A stretch of DNA of 64,000 bases, from the NCBI GenBank assembly GCA_003242085.1, contig QBML01000014.1:62001-126000 (forward strand), in the 5' to 3' direction. Numbering within the stretch: position 1 is the stretch's first letter; every line of letters starts with the position of its first letter. The notes below the pieces were generated by a model, which was given only the letters and a program-made list of their open reading frames with translations, had not been told where the DNA came from and ran no database searches. Source of the stretch: Pseudanabaena frigida. GTDB taxonomy: Bacteria > Cyanobacteriota > Cyanobacteriia > Pseudanabaenales > Pseudanabaenaceae. This document shows positions 25,387-35,800 of the stretch, piece by piece. Position numbers and translations under genes: made by a program.

Positions 25387-26757
25387 ATGCGTCGTCGTAA
25401 GTTTAATCAGTTGTCCTTATTTTTAGCGGGATTAGGTCTGGTATCCTGTAGCGATTCTGCTGTCTTAAATTATCGAGCTCCAGGAAAAAATTCCAAGTTT
25501 CGAGTCTGGTGGATTCAAAGCTTTTACCCTGCTGAAACTGAAGCACTTTCACAGATTGTCGCAGACTGGGAAAAAAAGAATAATACTAAGGTAGAAATTA
25601 CTTTTTATAACGATGGCTCGGTAAACCGTGATGCTGAAAATGCGCTCAATAATGGAAATCCGCCTGACATCTTATTTAGTAATACTGCCGAGTTTTCTCT
25701 TTACCCGCGATTAGCATGGCAAAATAAATTAGTAGATGTTTCCGATGTTGTCGAACCTGTTAAAGATTTATTTAGCCCAATCGCCCTTAAAGCAGTGTCA
25801 TATCAGAATGGGGCAACAAACAAACGTAGCTACTATGCTGTCCCGATCGCTCAGTTATCCGCTGGGTTACATTATTGGCGTGATTTACTTGCTGATGTCG
25901 GATTAAGCGATACAAATATTCCTAGAGATTGGGATGGCTTTTGGAAATTTTGGGAAACTGCTCAAGATGCGGCAAAAAGTAAGGGCAAAAAAGATGTCTA
26001 TGGCATCGGGTTGCCAATGTCAGCTGAAGCCACTGATACTATCTTCATGTTCGAGCAATTTCTCACAGCTTATGGAGTGGATCTAATAAATGATAACGGT
26101 CAACTCCAAGCTGACGATCCCAAAAATCGACAGGGTATTGTCGATGCTCTGAAAAAATATGCAGGATTCTATAAGAGCGAACACGTTCCTCCCAAAGCAA
26201 TTCAATGGTCAGATGCTGACAACAATCAGGTATTCCTTAGCCGCAATTCATTTATGACGGCGAACCCTGGGCTATCAATACCTGCTTCTCAACAGTTTGA
26301 TACCAATGTCTATACCAAAAAGTTAGTAACAACTGAATGGCCACTTGCACCAAGCGGTAAGCCACTTAATTATTTAGTTGCGGTTAAACAGGCAGTCATA
26401 TTTGCTGATTCTCCCAACCAAGCTATGGCTAAAAACTTGTTGTCACATATTATTCAACCCAGTAATCTAGTTACTTATCTAAAAGGAGCTGGCGGAAGAT
26501 ATTTTCCAACTATGCCAAAATTGTTGGAGGATCCTTACTATAAAGACTCGCAAGATCCTCACATTTTAACGGCAACCAAACAATTTCAGAATACTAGTTC
26601 TTTTTACACAGCCCAGAATGCTGCTTATTCAGAAGTCGGTGCAAAACAAATTTGGGGGCAAGCGATCAGATCGGTGGCTAAGGGTACGGTTACACCCGAG
26701 CAAGCAGCAGATACAGCGATCGCACAAATTAAAAATATTTTCTCTCAATGGAAATAG
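25387..26757 (+). CDS. ABC-type (sugar family) extracellular solute-binding lipoprotein
   Basis: The 456-residue product begins with a lipoprotein signal: MRRRKF, a hydrophobic core and a lipobox-like LVSC that puts the lipidated cysteine at about residue 21. The rest is a family 1 solute-binding fold of the maltose/sugar type (WWIQSFYPAETEAL near the N-terminus, GNPPDILFSN, and the closing helix PEQAADTAIAQIKNIFSQW). No ABC permease or ATPase lies nearby. The next gene, 55 bases downstream on the same strand, encodes a CACHE-sensor histidine kinase. That arrangement suggests a sensory role, presenting the bound ligand to the kinase, though an uptake role with unlinked permeases remains possible. 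Confidence 0.88.
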   Translation: MRRRKFNQLSLFLAGLGLVSCSDSAVLNYRAPGKNSKFRVWWIQSFYPAETEALSQIVADWEKKNNTKVEITFYNDGSVNRDAENALNNGNPPDILFSNTAEFSLYPRLAWQNKLVDVSDVVEPVKDLFSPIALKAVSYQNGATNKRSYYAVPIAQLSAGLHYWRDLLADVGLSDTNIPRDWDGFWKFWETAQDAAKSKGKKDVYGIGLPMSAEATDTIFMFEQFLTAYGVDLINDNGQLQADDPKNRQGIVDALKKYAGFYKSEHVPPKAIQWSDADNNQVFLSRNSFMTANPGLSIPASQQFDTNVYTKKLVTTEWPLAPSGKPLNYLVAVKQAVIFADSPNQAMAKNLLSHIIQPSNLVTYLKGAGGRYFPTMPKLLEDPYYKDSQDPHILTATKQFQNTSSFYTAQNAAYSEVGAKQIWGQAIRSVAKGTVTPEQAADTAIAQIKNIFSQWK

Positions 26758-26812
26758 TAGCGGTGCAAGAACCCAAAAATTACAGCATTATTCAGTAAAG
26801 TGAGGCTAGAAG

Positions 26813-29800
26813 ATGATTAACCTAATTAAAAAACGATTGCTGCTGCAACTTGTGGGCTATTTCTCGATTTTGTCGATTGTCACAGTTTTGCTCGTAGCTG
26901 TTAGTGCCAACGTTCGCAGTCGTGATGCTCTAAGGCGATCGGTGATCGATCGCTTAGATGTTGCCACATCGCTGAAAGAGTCTCAGGTTAATCAATGGGT
27001 TGATAATCAAAGACGTGATGTTATTTTGATGACTCAACTACCCGATCTGCTGATCAATTCTGAAGTTCTTTTTAGTAAAGAACGCGAATCTACCGAATTT
27101 AAAGCTGCGATTGAATTGCTAAGAAAGTTTATGGCGGACATATCGACTGTAAAGCCGAATATCCGCCAGATTTCCATCCTGACTAATAACGGGATTACGA
27201 TTGTTTCCACCGATAAACTTAAAGAAGGAAAGTACCAACCTCTCGGAAATACAACAACTTATTTCACGCGCGACCAATCCCGTATTATCGTGCCTAACTT
27301 TTACATTTCACCAATTTCAGGTAAAGCAGCGATGACTTTTGCTGCGCCCTTATCTAATAAATCAGGCGATCGCATTGGAGTAGTAGCAGTCGATCTCGAT
27401 TTACAGGGTGTGGATGATATTATTCGTCAAAACACAGGTTTAGGTAGTAGTGGTGAAACCTATATAGTAGGAAGATTAGCTACTAAAAATATATTGCTTT
27501 CAGGTGGGGGATCTGATAACCAAGAACTTGCAAAAGATATTAAAAGCGAAGGAATTGCCGCAGCAGCTCTAGGTAAAGATGGTGAAGGTCTGTATCGAAA
27601 CTATAAAAATGTCCCTGTCTTGGGAAGTTATATCTGGATCGATAACCTAGATTTGGCGCTACTTGCCGAAATATCGCAGGCGGAAGCTTTTGAACCTGCC
27701 GATCGCCTAGCTCGTGATATTTTATTGATTGGATTAAGTTCCGCAGGTATTCTGTTGACTGCCGTATATTTGATCGCTCGTCGGATTTCACAACCAATTT
27801 TGGCGATCGCTGATGCGGCTAACCAAGTCTCTGGCGGTAACTTAAACTCTCAAGCTCCCGTTCTGACTGAAGATGAAATTGGGATTTTAGCGATCGCCTT
27901 CAATCAAATGACATCGCAACTTAAAGCTTCTGGCGAGCAGTTAGCGGACTATAGTCGCACGCTAGAACAAAAAGTCGAACAGCGCACCAGTGAAATCAAA
28001 GCCATTATCGATAACATGGTCGATGGACTAGTAGTAGTTGATGGTGAAGATCGAATTACTCAGTTTAACCCAGCGATCGCGGGGATGATTGGGGTCAGCA
28101 GTAAGGCTATTTCCAGAGCTGAGAACTATAGCGAAATATTTAAGGGTGATGAGATTGCAAATCTAGTTGCAAGTACGAGAGAGAACCCTAGACAAGTTTT
28201 TAGTGCGGAGTTTGCACTACCCGATCGCCGAACAGGTAAAGCTGTTGCTACTTCTATCTTTAGGGAAGTTGATGGCTCTGCTTGGTTTGGCGATGTAGTC
28301 CGTAGTGGAGGTGTTGCTTCAAGTCCCGATGCCACTGAAGTCGATGAGGTATCGGAGTCATCTGCATTAGGAGTAAACTATTTAGGAACTGTCATCTTAA
28401 TTCGCGATATTACGGCTGAGAAAGAAGTAGATCGCATGAAGACAGATTTCATCTCAACGGTATCTCATGAGTTGCGAACACCGCTTACATCTGTACTAGG
28501 CTTTGCGAAGTTAATCCAGAAAAAGCTTGATGAATCTATCTTTCCACTTATTCAGAGCGATGATAAAAAAGTTAAACGCAGTGTGCGTCAGGTCTCAGAA
28601 AACATTGAAATCATTGTATCTGAGGGCACAAGACTGACAAAACTGATTAACGAAGTATTAGATGTTGCCAAAATCGAAGCTGGTAAAATGCAGTGGAATA
28701 TGGATTCATTGGCAATTACAGAAGTTATAGATCGGGCTTTTTCCGCGACTTCGGCATTATTCGAACAGAAAGAACTAGCTCCTATCCGTGAGATCGAATC
28801 AGATCTGCCTAATATCTATGGTGACAAAGATCGCTTGATTCAGGTTGTAATTAATTTGATTTCTAATGCCGTGAAATTTACTGAGCGAGGTAGCATTACC
28901 TGCCGAGTTAAGCGGGTAGATCAATCAATTATGGTCAGTGTCGTCGATCAAGGTGTTGGTATTTCGGAATCCGATCAACCTAAGGTATTTGAAAAATTCA
29001 AACAAGTGGGAGACACGCTCACTGATAAGCCGCAAGGGACAGGGTTAGGTCTGCCAATTTCTAGGGAAATCATTGAGCATCATGGTGGCAAGATCTGGGT
29101 CGAAAGCGAACTTGGTAAGGGTAGTACATTCTCTTTTACACTCCCAATTGCTACAGCGCCAAGTGGTACAGAACAAATTCCCTCAATTAATTTTGAAGTG
29201 CTGATCGAGCAACTCAAAAAAAGAGTGATGTTTGATAGTAATTCAGACGATCAAACTAATACTGGATCGCCAAAAAATATTTTGGTGATTGATGACGATC
29301 CGAGTATTAGAAGTTTGCTCAGACAGGAATTGGAAGCAAAGGGGTATGTTGTTAGAGAAGCAGAGAATGGTCAGGAGGCGATCGTCAAGGTACGCGACTC
29401 TCGCCCCGACTTGATCACTCTCGATATTATTATGCAGGGAATTAATGGCTATGATGTTGCTTCTATTCTGAAATCCGATCCCGCAACTTTAGACATTCCT
29501 ATTATTATTGTGTCCGTTCTAGATGATAAGAATAAAGGCTTGCATTTAGGAATTGATAGCTATGTGACTAAGCCCCTTGATATGGTCATATTAATGCGAG
29601 AAGTTGAGTTGTTACTGACTAGTAAAACTTCAAGTGGGAAGAAGGTTTTGGTTGTTGATGATAATTTTGTTTCGATTAGTTTACTAGTAGAAATGCTACA
29701 AAATCAGGGTTTCTTGCCCTCAACTATTTCTCCACAAGATGACTTGCGTGCTAGCGTAATCGAACTCCAACCAAATGTAATTATCGCTAGTATAAAATTA

Positions 29801-29872
29801 GCCGAGCAAGTTCAATCACTCCGCGCAGAGAAGAATATGGAACATATTCGCTTTTTGCTGGTTTCTGAATAG
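26813..29872 (+). CDS. CACHE-HAMP-PAS sensor histidine kinase with two receiver domains
   Basis: The 1019-residue membrane kinase has TM1 at about 10-32, a periplasmic dCACHE domain to about 295, TM2 at about 300-325 and HAMP to about 375. Then come a PAS domain (about 390-520, split by an insert near SPDATEVDE), HisKA with His552 in [11 protein letters not shown], and an HATPase with GTGLGLPIS. The first receiver has its phosphoacceptor Asp871 in ITLDIIM. A second, C-terminal receiver starts VLVVDDNF but has alanine-serine where the aspartate should be (VIIASIK) and stops early, so it is a truncated pseudo-receiver. A GAGG ribosome site precedes the ATG. It probably senses the ligand of the solute-binding protein encoded just upstream. 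Confidence 0.9.
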   Translation: MINLIKKRLLLQLVGYFSILSIVTVLLVAVSANVRSRDALRRSVIDRLDVATSLKESQVNQWVDNQRRDVILMTQLPDLLINSEVLFSKERESTEFKAAIELLRKFMADISTVKPNIRQISILTNNGITIVSTDKLKEGKYQPLGNTTTYFTRDQSRIIVPNFYISPISGKAAMTFAAPLSNKSGDRIGVVAVDLDLQGVDDIIRQNTGLGSSGETYIVGRLATKNILLSGGGSDNQELAKDIKSEGIAAAALGKDGEGLYRNYKNVPVLGSYIWIDNLDLALLAEISQAEAFEPADRLARDILLIGLSSAGILLTAVYLIARRISQPILAIADAANQVSGGNLNSQAPVLTEDEIGILAIAFNQMTSQLKASGEQLADYSRTLEQKVEQRTSEIKAIIDNMVDGLVVVDGEDRITQFNPAIAGMIGVSSKAISRAENYSEIFKGDEIANLVASTRENPRQVFSAEFALPDRRTGKAVATSIFREVDGSAWFGDVVRSGGVASSPDATEVDEVSESSALGVNYLGTVILIRDITAEKEVDRMKTDFISTVSHELRTPLTSVLGFAKLIQKKLDESIFPLIQSDDKKVKRSVRQVSENIEIIVSEGTRLTKLINEVLDVAKIEAGKMQWNMDSLAITEVIDRAFSATSALFEQKELAPIREIESDLPNIYGDKDRLIQVVINLISNAVKFTERGSITCRVKRVDQSIMVSVVDQGVGISESDQPKVFEKFKQVGDTLTDKPQGTGLGLPISREIIEHHGGKIWVESELGKGSTFSFTLPIATAPSGTEQIPSINFEVLIEQLKKRVMFDSNSDDQTNTGSPKNILVIDDDPSIRSLLRQELEAKGYVVREAENGQEAIVKVRDSRPDLITLDIIMQGINGYDVASILKSDPATLDIPIIIVSVLDDKNKGLHLGIDSYVTKPLDMVILMREVELLLTSKTSSGKKVLVVDDNFVSISLLVEMLQNQGFLPSTISPQDDLRASVIELQPNVIIASIKLAEQVQSLRAEKNMEHIRFLLVSE

Positions 29873-29884
29873 GCAAATTCAAGT

Positions 29885-29980
29885 CCAAAGAGAAGAGGAT
29901 GCGCATAGCACATCCTCTTCTCTTTGGGAAACCCAAGAAGTGAGGCGCGGCGCTTCGCGCCGCGCCTCACTTCTTGGGTT
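29885..29980. terminator. two adjacent long palindromes between the convergent kinase and purH genes
   Basis: The first (29885-29927) has about 20-bp arms (ccaaagagaagaggatg) and an ATA loop with one mismatch. The second (29930-29980) has perfect 24-bp arms (aacccaagaagtgagg) and a TTC loop. The right flank ggctgactgtagctata (29986-30002) resembles the end of family D elements. Either can terminate transcription from both sides. Confidence 0.8.
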
Positions 29981-30015
29981 AATAAGGCTGACTGTAGCTA
30001 TATAAGCTATAACAG

Positions 30016-31593
30016 TTAGTGCAAGAAATGTCGAATGCCAGTGAATACCATAATCAAGCCAAGCTCGTCAGCAGCTTTGATCGAATCGGCATCGCGCATA
30101 CTACCTCCTGGCTGCACGATCGCAATAATTCCTGCGGCAGCAGCAGTACGAACTGAGTCATCAAAGGGGAAGAAGCCATCGCTAGCTAGGAAAGCACCCT
30201 GAGCTCTTTCGCCTGCTTGCTCCAGTGCAATTTTGGCAGAGCCGACCCGATTCATTTGCCCAGCACCAATACCAATAGTAGTTAGGTCTTTGGTGATGGC
30301 GATCGCATTGGATTTCACATGACGGCTAACTTTCCATGCAAAAACTAGTTCTTGTAACTGCTCGGTTGTTGGCTGCTTTTGGGTGACCACTTTCCATGTC
30401 TCGGGTTGGACGATTTCATCATCAGACCTTTGAACTAACATTCCGCCAGCAATCGTCTTCACGGTCTCATGGGAACCATGCTTGAGATCGGATAGAACGA
30501 GTACTCGCAGATTTTGTTTTTTGCTGAAAATCGCAGCAACACTTGGTACGCAAGCAGGCGCGACTACGCATTCTAAAAATGTTTTATTTAGGAGCTGAGC
30601 CGTCTCCTCGTCAATGGGACGATTGAGTGCGACGATCCCTCCAAAAGCAGAGGTGGAATCAGCTTCAAAGGCTTTTTGATATGCTTCGGAAATAGTCGGG
30701 GCGATCGCGACACCACAGGGGTTGTTATGTTTAATAATTACGGCACAGGGCTGATCGTCGCCGAACTCTGCCACAATGCTACGAGCGGCTTCAAGATCGA
30801 GCAAGTTATTAAAGCTGAGTTCTTTGCCTTGTAGTTGTTGAGCGGCTGACCAACCTTTTGGTGTCGCTCCAACTTGATACCATATCGCTGGTTGATGGGG
30901 GTTTTCGCCATAGCGCAAAGGTTTGGGATTATTGCATAGCAAAGTGTAGGAAGAAGAGATGGTATTGAGAGGCTTATCTTCCGAACTAACTGGTTCCTCA
31001 GCAATCAAATCGCCACCCAAATACTTAGCGATCGCCGTGTCATATGCTTGTGTATGTTGAAAAGCAGCGATCGCAAGTTTTTTTCGAAACTCTAAAGTTG
31101 TTTCTCCATTATTAGCTTTCAGTTCCGCTAGGAATTCTGGATATTGGCTGGGACTAGATAGCACAGCGACATGCGTATAGTTTTTAGCCGAAGCGCGGAT
31201 CAATGTTGGACCACCAATATCAATATTTTCGATCGCATCTTCTAGGGTGACATTAGGCTTAGCGATCGTTTCTTCAAAAGGATAAAGATTTACAACTACA
31301 ATTCGGATTGGTTGGATCTCATTATCAGCTAAATCTTGTTGGTGTTCGGGTAGTTCGAGTCTTGCTAAAATTCCACCATGAATTCGAGGATGCAGTGTTT
31401 TAACCCGTCCACCTAAAATCTCAGGTGCACCCGTATAGTCAGAGACTTTAGTAACTTCAAGCTCGGCCGCTTTGAGTGCCTTGGCAGTCCCACCGCTACT
31501 AATTAGCTGAAAGTTATAGGTAGTTGATAGTTCGCGGGCAAGGTCGAGTAGTCCTGTTTTATCAGACACACTCAAAAGGGCAAGGGGTTTCAT
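30016..31593 (-). CDS. purH: bifunctional AICAR transformylase / IMP cyclohydrolase
   Basis: The 525-residue product is full-length PurH, which carries out the last two steps of de novo IMP synthesis: formylation of AICAR with 10-formyl-THF, then ring closure. The N-terminal cyclohydrolase domain (about 1-190) shows ALLSVSDKTGL, LISSGGTAKAL, GGRVKTLHP and NIDIGGPTLIRA. The C-terminal transformylase domain shows the LRYGENPHQ motif, VIIKHNNPCGVA, SAFGGIVALNR and the terminal GGSMRDAD and MVFTGIRHFLH. Nothing is unusual. It converges with the upstream kinase across a double palindrome. Confidence 0.97.
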   Translation of the reverse strand: MKPLALLSVSDKTGLLDLARELSTTYNFQLISSGGTAKALKAAELEVTKVSDYTGAPEILGGRVKTLHPRIHGGILARLELPEHQQDLADNEIQPIRIVVVNLYPFEETIAKPNVTLEDAIENIDIGGPTLIRASAKNYTHVAVLSSPSQYPEFLAELKANNGETTLEFRKKLAIAAFQHTQAYDTAIAKYLGGDLIAEEPVSSEDKPLNTISSSYTLLCNNPKPLRYGENPHQPAIWYQVGATPKGWSAAQQLQGKELSFNNLLDLEAARSIVAEFGDDQPCAVIIKHNNPCGVAIAPTISEAYQKAFEADSTSAFGGIVALNRPIDEETAQLLNKTFLECVVAPACVPSVAAIFSKKQNLRVLVLSDLKHGSHETVKTIAGGMLVQRSDDEIVQPETWKVVTQKQPTTEQLQELVFAWKVSRHVKSNAIAITKDLTTIGIGAGQMNRVGSAKIALEQAGERAQGAFLASDGFFPFDDSVRTAAAAGIIAIVQPGGSMRDADSIKAADELGLIMVFTGIRHFLH

Positions 31594-31703
31594 TCAATTA
31601 GCTCCATATTCATTCAGACTTAGGAAACTAAAAATATTTTTAGTCTCCTAAGTCTATTTTATACCCACGGAGGAAAGTCATCGATTTGTGCTGATTGAGT
31701 GCG

Positions 31704-31828
31704 GCAATTCTCATTATAAAAATCGGTTTTTAAAAGCTAGTCTAAGGCTGGCTTTTAAAAACCGATTTGGTTGTTTTCAGTGCCTTAGGCACTGAAAACA
31801 ACCAAATCGGTTTCATAGTGAGAATTGC
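31704..31828. repeat. inverted-repeat element with switchable hairpins, family C
   Basis: The outer ends gcaattctcattata and catagtgagaattgc are inverted copies (13 of 15). Inside, one hairpin (31720-31768, 18-bp arms) and a second (31759-31813, perfect 26-bp arms, TTA loop) share the segment 31759-31768, which can pair with only one partner at a time. A lone copy of the outer end lies at 32788-32806. It lies between the co-directional purH (downstream) and GST-like (upstream) genes. Confidence 0.7.
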
Positions 31829-31866
31829 TGGATTAAGCGCTTACTAATCATGCTTCATAGAATTTG

Positions 31867-32562
31867 TTAGCGCTTAATTACTATCGCTTCTCGATCGGGC
31901 ATCCATAAAGGAAATTTCTGCATGACAAATTCAAATATTTCATTAGTCTCATGCCACTTTAACCATTGCTGTAGATGCGTATAGGGACTTGACTGAAACC
32001 AGTCAATATCAACGTAAGCCAGTTGTCTCACGAATGGAAAAATTGCTACATCAGCTAAAGTTTGGCGATCGCAAATTAAGAAACTGCTTTTACCACTAAC
32101 TGCGCTACTATGCTTCTGAAGTTGAAGTTCTAAAACCTGTAGGAATTCTTCAGCCTGTTGACGATAAAATTCTGGAGCTCTTTCGGGGAATCGATTTGCG
32201 TACTTATAGCGATCTAATGCTTGTTTAAACTCGCCATCATTTCTAGTAATGAGAGCTTGAGCGATCGCTTGAGATGTCTCTGGTAAATTTTTCCAACCTG
32301 ACGGATCGTTTTGTTGGATTGCCCAGTTCATAATATCTAGACTTTCTTCTAATATTGCTGAATTTTGATAAGATTCTCCATCCTGTCTAAATATTTGCAT
32401 TACAGGAGTCGTTCCCTTCGGAGAAATATCAAGCATAGCTTGGGGTTTGTTTTTTAATGAGACTTCTCTTAGTTCGTATGTAATGCCTGCATAAACAAGT
32501 GCCAGCCTTGCCCGAATTGCATAGGGACATCGCCGAAAAGAATAAAGAATTGGAAGAAGCAT
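31867..32562 (-). CDS. glutathione S-transferase-like protein
   Basis: The 231-residue product has an N-terminal thioredoxin-like GST domain (YSFRRCPYAIRARLAL, residues 7-22, and SPKGTTPVMQ at the cis-proline loop) and an all-helical C-terminal domain (about 90-220, with DRQTLADVAIFPFVRQL). The CPYA sequence at the start of helix 1 suggests a cysteine-type (omega or glutaredoxin-like) enzyme acting in thiol transfer rather than classical conjugation. It is a cytoplasmic protein. Upstream lies a 300-base region with a hairpin before the divergent CBS-kinase gene. Confidence 0.85.
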   Translation of the reverse strand: MLLPILYSFRRCPYAIRARLALVYAGITYELREVSLKNKPQAMLDISPKGTTPVMQIFRQDGESYQNSAILEESLDIMNWAIQQNDPSGWKNLPETSQAIAQALITRNDGEFKQALDRYKYANRFPERAPEFYRQQAEEFLQVLELQLQKHSSAVSGKSSFLICDRQTLADVAIFPFVRQLAYVDIDWFQSSPYTHLQQWLKWHETNEIFEFVMQKFPLWMPDREAIVIKR

Positions 32563-32638
32563 GTTAATAACTCATGGTGCAGAAACCGAGCGCAGCAGAA
32601 GCCCGTACCTAATCGATGGTGCTAAAGATAGCAGGATT

Positions 32639-32806
32639 ATGATAGGCGGCGCGAAGCAATGCCTATCATAACTTCTAGATAAAAATTTTGCCTCGATCTA
32701 TTGATAGTTATTGCGACTCTTGTCAATAGTTTTCACTGAAAAGCCTATGCCTTTGTTCAAAGTTTGAATCTTTGAGCAAATCAAAAGTTATAATGAGAAT
32801 TGCTGG
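32639..32806. repeat. hairpin and lone family C end
   Basis: The roughly 300-base divergent region between the GST-like gene and the kinase gene holds a hairpin at 32639-32672 (arms ttatgataggc and gcctatcataa around a GC-rich loop) and, at 32788-32806, ttataatgagaattgctgg, matching the end of the element at 31704. Promoters for both genes should lie here; I could not place them. Confidence 0.5.
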
Positions 32807-32859
32807 ATAAATTGCTGATTTTTGTCAGGAGTTTTGAAGTACACTGAGCCACGAAGCGT

Positions 32860-35800
32860 ATGTCTAACCCTGCAAATACCACTATCCAACCTGATTTAAA
32901 GTCAGCGATCGTCATTAATCCTTTAGTTGTTGCTCCTGAAACAAAGGCTATGGAAGCGATCGCGCAGATGATTAATGCTAGCGCTAATAATGATTCCGAT
33001 CCTAATCGAGACAGGCGATTAAGTTGTGTATTGATTATTGAGAATACAAAAGTTGTTGGCATTATTACAGAACGAGATGTGGTGCGACTCATCGTTCAAC
33101 AGCGATCGCTGGAGACTTTAACTGTAAGCGAAGTGATGTCATCACCTGTCGTCACGATGCGAGAATCAGAATTTACCGATCTGTTTTTGGCAGCGCAGGT
33201 ACTTAAGCAGCAACGCATTGGACATCTTCCCATTCTCGATCGGGATGATCAACTTTTGGGCTTGATCACCCATGAAAGCCTGCTGCAACTAACTCGACCC
33301 GTGAATTGTTTATTAGAGCCACCAGAGTGGGATTTTAAGCAGAGTGAGCAACGGTTTATTTCGCTAGCAACTGTCGCACCTGTGGGAATTTTCTGTACGG
33401 ATATCGAGGGAAATTGTCTGTATGTAAACGATCGCTGGTGTCAGATTGCAGGGCTTACGACATCTGAGGCATTGGGTTTGGGCTGGATGAATGCTATTTA
33501 TCTTCCCGATCGCTCACTCGTTACGGCAGCATGGAAGACCTTCGTGCAAGGATCTAGTCCTTTTAGCTTAGAGTATCGTTTTCAGAATGCATCAGGGCTA
33601 ATCACTTGGGTATATGGTCAAGCAGTCTCTGAATATAACAACACAGGCAAAATTATTGGTTACGTTGGCGCGATTACGAATATTAGCGATCGTAAATCAG
33701 CAGAGGCAACCCTACAAGAGAGCGAAGAACGGTTACGGCTAGCGCTAAGGGCTGCAAATCAAGGACTATACGATCTCAATATTCAAACGGGTGAAGCAAT
33801 TGTCAGTCCTGAATATGCCACAATGTTGGGCTACGATCCAGAAACTTTTCAGGAAACAAACGCTAGGTGGATAGATCGGTTGCATCCAGACGATCTAGAG
33901 GTTGTCGCTAATACCTATCGAGATTACATTGCGGGTAATATCACTGAATATAAAGTGGAGTTTCGCCAGCGTACACAAGCAGGGGAATGGAAATGGCTTC
34001 TCTCTTTAGGTCAAGTTCTAGAATGGGATGAACTTGGCAATCCACTACGGATGTTAGGAACGCATACAGATATTAGCGATCGCAAGCATGGAGAAGCTGC
34101 TCTGGCTGAGCTAGCAGCCATTGTTGAGTCATCTATGGATGCAATCATCAGCAAGACTTTAGACGGAGTAATTGTTAGTTGGAATGCAGGAGCGGAGAGG
34201 CTCTTTGGCTACACAGCTAAAGAAACCATCGGTCAACCGATAACTTTAATCATTCCACTTGAACTCACGGATGAAGAAACGTATATTCTCGAAAAGATTA
34301 AGCGTGGAGAACCAATCTCTCACTATGAGACCATCAGACAAGATAAAGCTGGCAAGATGATTGATATGTCGTTAACGGTTTCTCCGATCAGAGATCCAAG
34401 TGGAGCGATCATTGGTGCATCAAAAATTGCAAGGGATATTAGCGAACTCAAACAAGCCGAAGCAAGATTGCAACAACTCAATCAAGAGCTAGAAGCCAAG
34501 GTCAATAAGCGTACCCAAGAGCTTTGGCAAGTCAACAGTATGCAACGCGCTATTCTCGATAGCGCAGATTATTCTTTTATATCTACCGATGCACTAGGTC
34601 TGATCCAGTCTTTTAATCCTGCTGCCGAAAGGATGTTGGGTTATAGCGCGTCTGAAGTAATTGGTAAACTCACGCCTGCCATTTTTCACGATCTCCAAGA
34701 GATCGTTGACAGGTCGGCGGTGCTGTCCGCAGAAATAGAGCAAGATATTCCTGTAGGCTTTGAGGTTTTTGTCGCTAAGGCGCGTTTGGGTATTGTCAGT
34801 GAGGAAGAATGGACTTATATCCGTAAAGATGGTTCTCGATTTCCCGTGTTGCTATCTGTCACAGCGATGAGAGATGTTAATCAACAAATCATCGGCTTTT
34901 TAGGCATTGCCAAAGATATTAGCGATCGCAAACAATTAGAACTGCAAATAGCACAACGGACTGAGGCTCTGCAAGCCAGCGAAGCTACGAATCGGGCTAT
35001 GCTGGAAGCGATTCCTGATTTATTGCTAAGGCTCAGACGTGATGGAACTTGCCTAGATTTTATTAAACCAGCAATTAATTCAGAAAATTTTCTGCCCATT
35101 GCCCATCACATTTCAGAAGTTATACCACCAGAGTTGCTCCGAAACCAGTTGCAAATTATTGATAGGGCAATTCTCACAAGGGAATTACAAGTCTATGAGC
35201 ATAAGTTCATCAAACAGGGGCGTACTACCTATGAGGAAGTAAGGATATTAGCCATTAATGACAACGAAGTGCTAGCAATCGTGCGAGACATTAGCGATCG
35301 CAAACAAGTAGAAGCGGCACTAAAGAAAAGCGAACAACGTTACCGCGCCCTGCTAAACAATGCCAGTGATGCCATTTTTCAGACCAGTCTTCAGGGGAAC
35401 TTAATCGAAACAAACCATAGCGCAGAATTGCTCTTAGGCTATAGCCTAGATGAATTAATGAGACTACCAATGTCTCAGATTCATCCGCCTGAAGTCCTTG
35501 AAACTATTCAGAACCATTTTAGGCAGATTATCCAGAATGGTGAGGGAACAATTCTCGAAACTTTGATCGTCTGCAAAGATGGTAAACAGGTTCCAGTAGA
35601 AATTAATCCTAGTGTCATTGATTTAAATGGTGAGACGATCGTGCAAGCGATTTTTAGGGATCTCACTGAGCGAAAACAAGCTGAAGCAGAAATCATAGAA
35701 AAACAGCGATTTATTCAAAAAATTGCGGATGCTTCACCAAACATTCTATATCTCTACGATCTTCAAGAATATCGCAATGTTTACTGCAACCGTGAAATAG

